Source: Neoarius graeffei (lineage: Eukaryota > Chordata > Actinopteri > Siluriformes > Ariidae). From it: DNA of 64,000 nt. The translations under genes were made by a program, and so were the position numbers. The DNA lies in contig NC_083587.1 of the NCBI RefSeq assembly GCF_027579695.1, positions 40,429,732 to 40,493,731 of the forward strand. Reading direction: 5' to 3'. Below the pieces are notes generated by a model. That model searched no databases. It was given only the letters and a program-made list of their open reading frames with translations, and had not been told where the DNA came from. This document shows positions 33,677-44,368 of this stretch, one piece after another; positions within the stretch are counted from its first letter, which is position 1, and the number at the start of each line of letters is the position of its first letter.

Positions 33677-33751
33677 CTGAGCTTTGGTAGACCACCAGCT
33701 AAAATTTTGAATAACTAATGAGGTGGATGTGACGTCATGTGAAACCCAAGA

Positions 33752-34838
33752 ATTGCTGGTGGTGAATGGGCTTTCAACAAGATGAAACTCGTTAAAAACT
33801 ACTTGAGATCAACAATGTGCCAGGATAGACTGAACAGCCTTGCCCTTCTCTCCATTGAAAGCCAATTGGCAAGAGAATTGGACTTTAATGACCTTATCAG
33901 TGATTTTGCCAGCAAGAAGACCCATCAGTGGGCATTTACTGGGAATAAACTTCAGTATCATGTACTATAAGCTAGCACTTATGAAAATCTTAGTGGAAAT
34001 CTGTTTCTTTTTGCCTTTTTTCTTTAAAATGAAAAATCACTGGTGAATCCAGTTTTGTTTGGTTATATTTTATTATGAATGAAACATTTTGTAAATATAG
34101 AAACCTAAAATGGCATTTTTTGTTTTATGTCTTGAAGTAATAAATACTTGGAAAAAAACAGAATAAAAAATATTGTTCTCTTAAGCATGATGTTCCAAGT
34201 AAACATTATTTAAGTAAAGTAGACTAAAGTATGTTGAGAAAGGAAGTTTGAGATGATGTGTAGACTTCAGCACATGACAATATCAGGCTACCTTCAGTGG
34301 CATTTACTGGAGGGAGGGGGGGATGACATTCCAATGCCATGTGTAAGCTAGCGCTTAAGGAAACATGTTTCTTTTGTTTTCTTCATTCTGCAAATAAAAT
34401 ATGATTAGTGAGTCAAGTCTTGTTTGGTTGGATTTTATTACGCAGTAAGGATTTTTTAATGTATGGTTAGAAAACTAAAATAGTATTAAGCTTTGTTTTA
34501 TAGCCTACTTTTGGGGTTATAAATATATGAAAAATATTGTAAGTCATGTAGCCTAAAGTTAACCATAGTAACCACAGTAAAGTAACTGTAGGCTAGACTG
34601 GAGTATATTGGGAAAGGAGGTTTGAAATATTGTGGATACTTAAGCACATATCACAGATTATTGAACTATTTTCAGCATTACAGTTAATAGTTACTACCTT
34701 ATGAACATCTACAGATTCATGTTTACAGTGGCTCGATTATTTTTTTTGGAAAAAATGTGAGGGACATGGATCAAGAGAGGAAGGGGGCCCATCGAGACTA
34801 CTTATGTATAGGGCCCAGAATTTTGTACTATGCCCCTG
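33752..34838 (+). other. hAT transposase end and duplicated 3' UTR
   Basis: After the C-terminal exon (stop near 33968), two related stretches (about 33930-34150 and 34300-34500) share motifs such as gcatttactgg, gtaagctagc/taagctagc, cttgtttggttg and ttttattac. This points to an internal duplication of the 3' region. Confidence 0.55.
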
Positions 34839-34846
34839 CACTGCAC

Positions 34847-35295
34847 ACTGGATTTATACACATTAATATAGCCACCATGTTGAGGGTCTTGTCCTACACC
34901 AGTTTGGTCAGCAATGCCTCAAGAGTTTGCTGTGTAGGGCTGTAGATTAAAGAATTACAAAAACGCAAATGCATTAGGAGTGACATTTAATCGTGAAGTG
35001 TATTCACCATGTTTACATGTGTATAAACTGCCGATCAAATAATGCATAGCATAACAGTATTTCCTGTTTTCAAATTGTTTGCTGAGTCTTTTTTCCTTTC
35101 GGTGTCAGTGTTTAATCTACAGTATTTTTCATCTTTTCTACAAATGATTTTCCACTGTCATTTTTAATTTTTGTTGTATTTTCACTTTCCCTTCTTCTGC
35201 ATTTTAATTTTTTTTGGAAAATGCCAGACCGCAATTTTTTTTCCTTTCCATGCAAAGACAGCAAGTGGAGGCTATCCACATAGGATCTGCCTTAG
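34847..35295. other. Unassigned AT-rich stretch
   Basis: No gene or element ends recognised. Confidence 0.4.
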
Positions 35296-36273
35296 AGGCT
35301 GTCCACATGGCAACGGATTCAGGTGAATCTGAGGCTACATCCACACGACAACGGCAACGAGATTTTATTTAAAAAAATATCGCGTCCACATGGGCAATGG
35401 ATCAGTAAAATATCAGGTACATATGGCAACGCAACGCTTGCTGAAAATGATGCAATACACATGCCACACCTCTACGTGCGCTGTAAGACGGTCCCATCGG
35501 AGACACCAGAACAATAGAAGAAGTAGGCCGCATGCGCATAAACCCCTTCTTCTACCCAGCATGAAGTACTCTCAGGAACAAACACACAACAACAAGAAGA
35601 AGATGGCTGCGACTACGCGAGGAAATCGTGCCTTCTGTGTGTACAAATTAGTTTTATTAGTGTGCATAGTTTTATATAACTTAATTTTCTTATTGTGTGT
35701 GAACATTTTGAAAAGCATTTTTATATAATTTATATAACTTTTTATATTGTGTGTGAACATTTTGAAAAGCAGTCTTATCCAATAAAAAAAGAAATTCAAG
35801 AAATGGTTCAGTTACTTGTTTATTTAAAAGAAAAGCTGTATACAAAAGTGAATGCAATGCAGTGGTTCATACAAAACAGCGAGAGTGCTGCTTGTTCTAG
35901 TCATGTGGTTGTGACGTCATCATAAACAAATCCGTTCTACTCATCCAGACGACTTCGCAACGGCGCCGTTGCCAGATTTTTCCACTCTGGAACCCGTTCT
36001 CAAAAAATATCGTTTTGGGGCACCCAAAACGCCGGTGCCGTGTGGACGCCAGGCCGAAACGATAAACAATTTTATCAGATTCACCTGAATCCGTTGCCGT
36101 GTGGACAGGGCCTAATAAAATTGTTTATCGTTTCGGTGTGGCATGTGTATTGCATCGTTTTCAGCAAGCGTTGCGTTGCCATATGTACCTGATATTTTAC
36201 TGATCCGTTGCCCATGTGGACGCGATATTTTTTTTAATAAAATCTCATTGCCGTTGTCGTGTGGATGTAGCCT
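35296..36273. mobile_element. Two interleaved Harbinger-like MITEs
   Basis: Arm A (35296-35332, aggctgtccacatggc) has its complement A' at 36075-36113. Arm B (35332-35470, aggctacatccacacg) has its complement B' at 36135-36273. The order is A-B-A'-B', not simple nesting. Both ends resemble PIF/Harbinger TIRs, and A is flanked by ttag/ctaa. A short tandem duplication with gtgtgtgaacattttgaaaag lies at about 35692-35770. No transposase. Confidence 0.6.
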
Positions 36274-36769
36274 TAATCTCAACAGATCTTCAACGAAGGT
36301 ACACAAATCCATTTATCATAGCACACATTCAGCTTGTTCAGTGTCTTGAGTGCAGGAAGTTTAGTCATTCTTCCTCCATCATTAGTAATAGCTTTATTTG
36401 TGATGTGTATATTAGTTAGTTCTCTGATGGAGAAGATTGCAGCTTTAGAGGTGCACATCTAGACTCTAGAGATAGATAGTGAGAATGAGAGAAGTGTAGT
36501 TTCTGTAGGGGAAAGTCTGGATGCCCTAGGTGGAGGGAGAAATCCTCCAACTTTGGCATTAGAGCCCTCACAGCGGGGCAAATGGGTGACGATTTGGCAG
36601 CATAATCGCAGAGCCAAAGCTACCACTGAGGCTCGCCCATGGGATCACTACTCCTCTCCACTTCACGTGTCTAACAGGTTTGCTCTTCTCAGTGAAGCAC
36701 CTGCTCAGAAACCTGAAAGAGCTCTGGATATAGGGGACTCTATCTCGCAGTATGTGGAATTAGCTAGGC

Positions 36770-37394
36770 CAGGGGTTTTCAAAGTGTGGGAGAGTCAGCC
36801 CCCCCCCAGAGAGCAAATAAACAACAGCCCCCCCCTTACAATTTTTGTTGTTGCTATACTTAAATGTTCCATTTGTATTTTAAAAAAATGGTTGTTGTAC
36901 ACATTTTAATTTTTTTCTTTTACACATTTTAAACATCTGTGCTTTTTTAAAACCTCTCTTTTTTTTACACGTTTTAAACATCTGTGCTTTTTTAAAACAT
37001 TTTTTTTACACATTTTAAACATCTGTGCTTTTTTTCCAAACAACTTGTTTTACACATTTTAAACATCTCATAGCATCGTTAGCTAGCACCTCTTGGCAGA
37101 CAACACACTGTGGCAGTGGAGCATCTTCAGATCCAGTCCATGAAAATCCAAACTTTAAATAATCGTGGTCATACTTCCTTCTTTTTTTGCTTGGCCCAGA
37201 CTCTGTCTCCTCACTCACTGTAGCTTTAGGTACTAAAAATCGATCCATTTTTGTCTCTGGCAAAGGCTAGCTGAAGTTCGCTAAATGTCCGCAATAGTAA
37301 CTTATTCTGGTTTATTTTTCCTCACGTTGCGCCCCCCCCTGAAGAACTCTGGCGCCCCCTAGGGGAGGCGCGCCCCACACTTTGAAAAGCCCTG
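36770..37394 (-). mobile_element. hAT MITE with BED-finger exon
   Basis: The ends caggggttttcaaagtgtgg and ccacactttgaaaagccctg are inverted, with an exact 8-bp duplication, agctaggc, at 36762-36769 and 37395-37402. Confidence 0.93.
37015..37263 (-). pseudogene. hAT transposase N-terminal exon, ZBED-like
   Basis: The minus strand reads KKRRKYDHDYLKFGFSW then PLPQCVVCQEVLANDAM, the start of a BED-type finger found in ZBED/SCAND3-like hAT proteins. The His ligands and catalytic domain are missing. Confidence 0.7.
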
Positions 37395-37761
37395 AGCTAG
37401 GCCTTTAGGGGCATCAGCAGCTTTAGTTCGGTGTATACTGGGGATCAGACATAGCAGGTAATCTTAGGATCGTAGGCAAGCATAGGTTTTCAAAGATAGT
37501 TATTCACATAGGAGCTAACAATATATGCCTTTGTCAGTCTGAGGTTACTAAGAGTAACTTTGTAGAGGTTGACATTACTCTTTAAATTTTTCTGATGCTG
37601 GTTTTTTCATGTCTTGGTGGGTCGACTGGTTTGGATATAATTTTGCTGGTCTGACCCACCAGATGCGGATCACTTGGGAGGTCTGTGATTTAACCAGAAT
37701 CTGTTGCAGCGTGATTATGCGGGAGGAGGGGGGAGATTGAGGAGAGTGGATGGCTAGTCCA

Positions 37762-38170
37762 TCCATCCATCCATCCATCCATCCATCCATCCATCCATCC
37801 ATCCATCCATTATCTGTAGCTGCTTATCCTGTTCTATAGGGTCGCAGGCAAGCTGGAGCCTATCCCAGATGACTATGGGCGAGAGGTGGGGTACACCCTG
37901 GACAAGTCGCCAGGTTATTGCAGGGCTGACACATAGACACACACAACCATTCACACACACATTCACACCTACGGTCAATTTAGAGCCACCAACCTAACCT
38001 GCATATCTTTGGACTGTGGGGGAAACCGGAGCACCCGGAGGAAACCCACACAGACACAGAGAGAACATGCAAACTCCACACAGAAAGGCCCTCGCCGGCC
38101 ACGGGGCTCGAACCCAGGACCTTCTTGCTGTGAGGCGACAGTGCTAACCACTACACCACCGTGCCGCCCC
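37762..38170 (-). repeat. V-SINE with expanded CCAT tail
   Basis: The tail has grown to a (TCCA)n run at 37762-37809, followed by a full V-SINE body in minus orientation. A 10-bp duplication (ggctagtcca) lies at 37752-37761 and 38171-38180. Confidence 0.93.
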
Positions 38171-38418
38171 GGCTAGTCCAATCTTGAGAGTAAAAAGATA
38201 GTTATATTGTAATATTGCTCTCTCTAGGCCATTGGAGTAGAGTTTCAAAATCTTTAGTTAGTTATCAGATAGATAACTCACTGCAGACTGCAGTGTATAG
38301 TTTTGGTTAAAAGAAAGTACAGAGTTGTTAGAATCTGAAGCCAAGCGCAGCAACCATTTTAGCTATGAGAGTTACAAGTACTTATTCACTGTATCATGTA
38401 AAACGGTTGTCCACAGTA

Positions 38419-39099
38419 CTGTGTCTTGCAAAAGTATACATCCCCCTTAGTGTTTGTCCTGTTTTGTCACATTACAAGCTGGAATTAAAATGGATTTTTG
38501 GGAGTGAGCACCGTTTGATATCCACAACATGTCAACTAGACATGTTGGTAGGTGCAAATAGTCTTTTTTTCCTTTTCCAAATTGTTTTTTTTTTATTGCG
38601 ACACAAACAATAATTAAGATGAAAAAACAGAAAGTATCTGCAAGTAGCTGCAAGTATCTTGGGGTATGCCTCTATTAGCTTTAGTACATCTAGCCACTGG
38701 GATTTTTGCCCATTCCTCAAGGCAAAACTGCTCCAACTCCTTCAAGTTAGATGGGTTGCATTGGTGTACAGCAATCTTCAAGTTATGCCAGATTCTCAAC
38801 TGGATTGAGGTCTGGGCTTTGACGAGACCATTCTAAGACATTTAAATTTTTTCCCTTTAAACCACTTTACCCCCTTAAACCTTTTTTCCCCTTTAAACCA
38901 CTCTAGATTTCTGGTTTTTTTTTTCATCTTAATTGTTTGTGTCACAATTAAAAAAAACAACAATTTGCACCTTTAAAGTGGTAGGCATGTTGTGTAAATC
39001 AAAGGGTGCTAACCCCTCATATATCCATTTTAATTCCAGCTTGTAATGCGATAAAACAGGACAAACACCAAGGGGGATGAATACTTTTGCAAGACACTG
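38419..39099 (-). mobile_element. Tc1-like element, third family, internally deleted
   Basis: The ends, with tgtcttgcaaaagta and tacttttgcaagaca, are inverted. TA flanks are at 38417-38418 and 39100-39101. The minus strand keeps the transposase C-terminus: HNLKIAVHQCNPSNLKELE and EEWAKIPVARCT. The HTH and DDE core are deleted. Confidence 0.85.
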
Positions 39100-39101
39100 T
39101 A

Positions 39102-40249
39102 TTCGTGCCTGGACTTCACAAAATGTGTCTTTCGAGGCATCGGGGACTTCACCATTCGCTTGGCCAAGGTGAACAGAAGAGCTCAACATAACAGCCAACA
39201 TTCGAGAATGTGTGTAAGGAGCACTGTTGCTGCTAGTATCCCTTGGATACTGAACTAGGCTACGTGACTGAACTACTCTGGTATCATTTCACTACAACGA
39301 GTTAACTGGCATATTTTTGTTTGCTCATTGAGTGAAGCAGCCATTAGGTCTCTGGCCCCAATGTACTCTAGCGGCGTAACAGACCCGCAACAATTTATTT
39401 TCAGTTCTTATTGACATGGGGTACATTTCTCTTTTGCTTGATACACTCAGTTGAATTCACTGGACTAAAATAGGTTGAGTGATGGACTCATTTCATGCTA
39501 ACGGCATTTGTGGAGATTGTTGTGTTTGTACATTTAATGTGGCATCTGTTATTTGCCACCTTGTATTTTCTGTTGCTTATCTTGTATGCAGGAGAGCACT
39601 AGGCTCATTTAAAGTATGTTTGATATAGGAGGCTGAGACAATTTTTCTGTTTTAAACTAGAGTAGGCTAGGTTTCATATTAGAAATATTTTTTGGTTTAT
39701 GTGAATTGGGGTTTTCAGTGAGGAAACAGAATTTATATAGAGCAGTAACCTTTTTTTGAAAATGCATTGAGCTGATTGAATGAAGAAAGGAAGAACGTGA
39801 ACAGAATTTGGGTTTTGATATTGTTTTATTATAATTTCATTTCTATTTTGAAAAGACATTTATATAACTATATTGAGTGCCATTGCTAATTTCCTAACAA
39901 CATATTCTTAGTTTATTAAAGTGGTTTAGAGGACCTTTGAAAAAGTGAAGCTTCAAAACATTGTACAATAATTGTATAAACACAAATTAAAAGAACTCAG
40001 AGTGCCCTGAAGTGAAAGTTAAGGATTTTTAAAATGTCATGCCTATCGCCACGGCATGGGGCACTAAACTTGACATTGAGAAATACCCTTTGACTGTGAT
40101 GCCTGAGGAGCAGCAGTTTGAAAAAATGCAGATGGCTGGCTTCAAGTAATCATGTAATACTTGTCACCCTCCCTGGTTGGCAGCTGTCATATCACAGGGG
40201 TCCTCACCGGAGTTCAGTTAATGCCTAATTTTTCTAATTTCTCCTCAGT
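39102..40249. other. 3' flank of the cadherin gene
   Basis: This lies downstream of the cadherin stop on the minus strand. TTTATT motifs on the plus strand near 39912 and 39823 could be AATAAA signals, but no poly(A) site can be proven. No other gene recognised. Confidence 0.4.
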
Positions 40250-40752
40250 TCAGAATGAAGTCTCATGATCACTAGAACCTTGCCAGCGAGATAGTTTTAA
40301 AAACCCTGGGCCAGGGTCATGGGGTCGATTGAAATAAGGGTCAAAGTTTGAAGATTCCAGTGAGCTAAGAGATCCTGCAAGTGACCCAGTACCCTCATAG
40401 GCATAAGTGTGCAAACAGTCGAAGGGAGGGACACAGGGGTCCTGGTCAGCCTCAGTCAGCCGGTCTATTATAAACTGGTGGAAGACTTCATCCTCTGGAC
40501 CAATAAGGTGTGAGTGGCATAGAGACAGGCGTACACTTGCTACCACTTCCTCTCTAAAGAATGCGTGCTTGCGGCGGTGTGGGTGTGGCCTCAGTTGGAC
40601 TAACTGGCTAGAGCTGGCTGCACCTGGAATACCACTCTCACTGTAATGTATGATTTTCTGCGAGTACTCCTCTGTGTCAGGTTCCTGGACAGCAAGTTTC
40701 TGCTGTTGTACTGTCCTGTGTCTCCACACAGCTACCATTAGTAAAGCAAGCA
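40250..40752 (-). CDS. Cadherin, last exon (cytoplasmic tail)
   Basis: Adhesion receptor at cell junctions; this exon encodes its catenin-binding tail. After an acceptor (ttgcag at 40753-40758) the frame finishes the membrane segment (VLALLMVAVWRHR). It continues with juxtamembrane sequence QEPDTEEYSQKIIHY, a basic patch RPHPHRRKHAFF, then DRLTEADQDP and YAYEGTGSLAGSLSSLES, the beta-catenin-binding signature of classical/type II cadherins. It ends in TGA (40250-40252). About 167 residues, intact. Phase 1 entry matches the membrane exon at 44588-44839. Which paralogue it is cannot be said. Confidence 0.92.
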
Positions 40753-41094
40753 CTGCAATTCAAAGAAAGAGACATTATGTCGACAACTTCTTATCAGTGA
40801 ATGCTAACACCATTTATTTTTATTTTATAAATTAGATCCTAGATAGTCAGATGTAACATGTATCTTAGCCATACAAATGTACACATTTTAGAAGTATTAA
40901 CTATAGTTATGACAACAGGCCTGGACATGATGACAGCCATGGAAACTCATTACTAATGCCTGAAATAATACTGTGGTGTTCTTCAGTAGTTAGTGATAAT
41001 CTGCAAAACTTCACAGACAGTAACCTGAGCTCAAGATCAATCCGGGAACCCTGAAGATGTGAGATGACATGCTATGTCACCATGCCAGCAATAT

Positions 41095-42727
41095 CTCATC
41101 TCATCTCATTATCTCTAGCCACTTTATCCTGTTCTACAGGGTCGCAGGCAAGCTGGAGCCTATCCCAGCTGACTACGGGTGAAAGGCGGGGTACACCCTG
41201 GACAAGTCACCAGGTCATCACAGGGCTGACACATATGGCCCTTTTCCACTACCCTTTTTCAGCTCACTTCAGCTCGCTTCAGCTCACTTCAGCCCGACAC
41301 GGCTCGCGTTTCGACTACCAAAAACCAGCACGACTCAGCTCGTTTCAGCCCTGCTTAGCCCCTAAAACTCGCACCGTTTTGGAGTGGGGCTGAAGCGAGC
41401 CAAGCCGTGCCGACTGAGGCTGGGGGCGTGAGCAGACACTCCCCTGTGCACTGATTGGTGAGGAGGAGTGTCCTCACACGCCCACACACGCCCCGCGAGC
41501 GCGCTGGGATCTGTAAACACCGCAAACCCGGAAGGAGAATAATTATGAATTACGAGAATTTCTGAAGCCTTATGCGCCTCGCCTCATCTATACGCTCTTG
41601 CCAGTATCTGTTGGCGTTGTCGGTGACAACAAGCCACAGCACCAAGACCAGCAACACTAACGACTCCATGTCCTCCATGTTTATTGTTTACTATTCGGGT
41701 CGTGAGACTACCGCTTAAAAGATCACTGAATCAGTGACATACAGAGCATCGTGCACGAGTTCGCGGAGCGCAAGGCTCGCCGTATGCCCTTCAAATAATG
41801 CGCGCAGTAGGCTATTGATGTTTTATTATGAGCCATGTACAGTATGTCGCCTAATGTTTTTTTGTTTGAGTTACATGTTCGTTTGAAGGACTTAATGTAC
41901 AAAATAACATAGTTGCACCCCGTAGTGTTGAAATTGGTAAACACAGTGCATTCAGTGAGGTTTGCACCGCCCTCCTTTTATTTCTGACTCTTCCTGTCAC
42001 CACTCTGAGCGCTCATTCGTATGCCCTTCAAATAATGTGCGCAGTATAGGCTATTGATGTTTTATTATGAGCCATGTACAGGATCCTAATGTTTTTTGTT
42101 TCTGAGTTACATGTTCGTTTGAAGGACTTGATGTACTAAATAACATAGTTGCACCCGGTAGTGTTGAAATTGGTAAACACCGCTGTTGCGGACATTTTGT
42201 AGCCTAAAATGATGTTATGATAAGCTTTAATAAAGGGCCCGGTCATTTGCCCCGCCCCCGGCCCGGCTCTGACTTGTTCCGCCACTGTCACTGATGTCAC
42301 TGTTTGCGCTGCTTAACGACATCACATGACGTCCACCCACTTTCGCTAACTCCACCCAATGTGTCCACCCACTTCCAGCCAGCACGGTTCAGCGCGGTTG
42401 TAGTCGAAATGCAACTCCAACAGCCCCGCTCAGCTCGACTCAGCTCGACTCGGCACGGCACGGCTCAGCCGCGTTTGTAGTGGAAAAGCGGCAATAGACA
42501 TAGACAACCATTCACACTCACATTCACACCTACGGTCAATTTAGAGTCACCAGTTAACCTAACCTGCATGTCTTTGGACGAAACCGGAGCACCCAGAGGA
42601 AACCCACGCGGACACGGGGAGAACATGCAAACTCCGCACAGAAAGGCCCTCACCGGCCACAGGGCTCGAACCCGGACCTTCTTGCTGTGAGGCGACAGCG
42701 CTAACCACTACACCACTGTGCCGCCCT
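41095..42727 (-). repeat. V-SINE split by a MITE, in a cadherin intron
   Basis: V-SINE in minus orientation at 41095-41235 and 42494-42727, with an 11-bp duplication (gccagcaatat) at 41084-41094 and 42728-42738. Confidence 0.92.
41236..42493. mobile_element. MITE with cttttccacta ends
   Basis: The ends tggcccttttccactac and gtagtggaaaagcggca are inverted. The flanks are ata (41233-41235 and 42494-42496; AT or TA fit too). It contains a direct duplication of about 160 bp (around 41780-41942 and 42018-42180), starting tcgtatgcccttcaaataatg-like. GC-rich ends carry cagctc repeats. No coding sequence. Confidence 0.8.
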
Positions 42728-42735
42728 GCCAGCAA

Positions 42736-42738
<3 letters not shown>

Positions 42739-42766
<28 letters not shown>
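42739..42766. repeat. (ATT)n microsatellite
   Basis: About nine ATT units between the SINE duplication and the Tc1-like element. Confidence 0.9.
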
Positions 42767-42767
<1 letters not shown>

Positions 42768-42768
<1 letters not shown>

Positions 42769-44368
42769 AACCCCGATTCCAAAAAAGTTGGGACAAAGTA
42801 CAAATTGTAAATAAAAAACGGAATGCAATAATTTACAAATCTCCAAAACTGATATTGTATTCACAATAGAACATAGACAACATATCAAATGTCGAAAGTG
42901 AGACATTTTGAAATTTCATGCCAAATATTGGCTCATTTGAAATTTCATGACAGCAACACATCTCAAAAAAGTTGGGACGGGGCAATAAGAGGCTGGAAAA
43001 GTTAAAGGTACAAAAAAGGAACAGCTGGAGGACCAAATTGCAACTCATTAGGTCAATTGGCAATAGGTCATTAACATGACTGGGTATAAAAAGAGCATCT
43101 TGGAGTGGCAATGGCTCTCAGAAGTAAAGATGGGAAGAGGATCACCAATCCCCCTAATTCTGCGCCAACAAATAGTGGAGCAATATCAGAAAGGAGTTTG
43201 ACAGTGTAAAATTGCAGAGTTTGAACATATCATCATCTACAGTGCATAATATCATCAAAAGATTCAGAGAATCTGGAAGAATCTCTGTGCGTAAGGGTCA
43301 AGGCCACAAAACCATACTGGGTGCCCGTGATCTTCGGGCCCTTAGACGGCACTGCATCACATACAGGCATGCTTCTGTATTGGAAATCACAAAATGGGCT
43401 CAGGAATATTTCCAGAGAACATTATCTGTGAACACAATTCACCGTGCCGTCTACCGTTGCCAGCTAAAACTCTATAGTTCAAAGAAGAAGCCGGATCTAA
43501 ACATGATCCAGAAGCGCAGACGTCTTCTCTGGGCCAAGGCTCATTTAAAATGGACTGTGGCAAAGTGGAAAACTGTTCTGTGGTCAGACGAATCAAAATT
43601 TGAAGTTCTTTATGGAAATCAGGGACGCCGTGTCATTCAGACTAAAGAGGAGAAGGACGACCCAAGTTGTTATCAGCGCTCAGTTCAGAAGCCTGCATCT
43701 CTGATGGTATGGGGTTGCATTAGTGCGTGTGGCATGGGCAGCTTGCACATCTGGAAAGACACCATCAATGCTGAAAGGTATATCCAGGTTCTAGAGCAAC
43801 ATATGCTCCCATCCAGACGACGTCTCTTTCAGGGAAGACCTTGCATTTTCCAACATAACAATGCCAAACCACATACTGCATCAATTACAGCATCATGGCT
43901 GCGTAGAAGAAGGGTCCGGGTACTGAACTGGCCAGCCTGCAGTCCAGATGTTTCACCCATAGAAAACATTTGGCACATCATAAAACGGAAGATATGACAA
44001 AAAAGACCTGACAGTTGAGCAACTAGAATCCTACATTCGACAAGAATGGGTTAACATTCCTATCCCTAAACTTGAGCAACTTGTCTCCTCAGTCCCCAGA
44101 CGTTTACAGACTGTTGTAAAGAGAAAAGGGGATGTCAAATAGTGGTAAACATGGCCTTGTCCCAACTTTTTTGAGATGTGTTGTTGTCATGAAATTTAAA
44201 ATCACCTAATTTTTCTCTTTAAACGATACATTTTCTCAGTTTAAACATTTGATATGTCATCTATGTTCTATTCTGAATAAAATATGGAATTTTGAAACTT
44301 CCACATCATTGCATTCCGTTTTTATTTACAATTTGTACTTTGTCCCAACTTTTTTGGAATCGGGGTTG
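42768..44368 (+). mobile_element. Tc1-like transposon, fourth family
   Basis: The ends caaccccgattccaaaaaag and its complement are inverted, with an internal repeat of the aaaaaagttgggac motif near 42966. TA flanks are at 42766-42767 and 44369-44370. 1601 bp, the usual Tc1 length. Lies in a cadherin intron. Confidence 0.95.
43130..44142 (+). pseudogene. Tc1-like transposase with Asp-to-Asn catalytic change
   Basis: The frame starts [20 protein letters not shown]. It has a TGA after KGV and a short deletion near 43217. From [16 protein letters not shown] it is open for about 260 codons: [10 protein letters not shown] (second HTH), [12 protein letters not shown] (first Asp) and [11 protein letters not shown] (Glu). 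The second catalytic position reads QHNNAKPHT, where the family has Asp, so Asn makes it inactive. A TGA and a frameshift near 43995 precede the tail ending GDVK (stop 44140-44142). Confidence 0.88.

Larger units (their letters stand above)
31594..33690 (-). mobile_element. Penelope-like element, split by a Harbinger MITE
   Basis: The minus strand carries a Penelope-type reverse transcriptase (32592-33676), then GIY-YIG endonuclease remnants (about 32500-32680). The ~350 bp beyond the MITE (31594-31979), containing caaactggacttgcttgaag and cgtttcacctctcatctg motifs, are the 3' flank. It lies inside the ISL2EU-like element. The 5' end is truncated near 33690. Confidence 0.8.
30238..33751 (+). 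mobile_element. ISL2EU-like element with YqaJ-partner gene remnants
   Basis: The ends tattgggtttca and tgaaacccaaga are inverted at 11 of 12 positions. AT flanks are at 30236-30237 and 33752-33753. It carries exons of a second-ORF type protein (30295-31100). ISL2EU transposons are known to pair a transposase with a YqaJ-nuclease protein. It contains a palindrome (30566-30789) and a Penelope-like element. Confidence 0.65.
25330..33930 (+). pseudogene. hAT transposase, ZMYM1/TTF-type, in pieces
   Basis: The order is: a basic N-terminus (KKGKRKQNEGK, about 25345-25400); an acidic exon (26039-26230); a TTF-type finger region with HKYLQFPKLANGHERIQRDW (about 26339-26400); GNFLGILELLAHYDPLL-type core; ETQNEFIELYGKRVL and CDSTPDISHTE (26890-27015, catalytic Asp region); RGQGYDNRTDMS and CASHTLNL (27169-27290); FQTTATICKTF...DLTAEFENEM (27950-28080); ICIALRIFCTLPVTI (30190-30237); and AGGEWAFNKMKLVKNYLRSTM then LARELDFNDLI (33755-33905). 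Many stops. Removing the ISL2EU-like element with one AT rejoins VTI and AGG in frame. Confidence 0.85.
24993..34838 (+). mobile_element. Large hAT transposon swollen by nested insertions
   Basis: The left end is aaggggcg and the right end tgcccctg. The flanks cactacac (24985-24992) and cactgcac (34839-34846) match at 7 of 8 positions. Transposase pieces appear in order at about 25330-25440, 26039-27500, 27665-28157, 30163-30237 and 33754-33930. Insertions: a Tc1 (28160-30160) and an ISL2EU-like element (30238-33751). Without these the element would be about 4.3 kb. The 3' UTR is partly duplicated (33940-34150 and 34300-34500). Confidence 0.8.
36480..37751 (+). pseudogene. L2/CR1-like LINE ORF1 fragment
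   Basis: The frame 36553-36769 includes HVSNRFALLSEAPAQKPERA then LDIGDSISQYVELARP, the entry to an SGNH-esterase-like ORF1 (GDSI motif). After the hAT MITE it resumes with LGASAALVRC (from about 37400) and then loses frame. No endonuclease or RT from this copy was seen. Interrupted by the hAT at 36770 and, at 37761, by a SINE. Confidence 0.6.

Noticed and set aside
33782..34046. Separate small gene starting MKLVKNYLRST
   Set aside because: It is the C-terminal exon of the interrupted hAT transposase, continuous with 30163-30237 once the insertion is removed.
37762..37809. CRISPR-like or regulatory short repeat array
   Set aside because: Plain tetranucleotide microsatellite grown from a SINE tail; no spacers, eukaryotic context.
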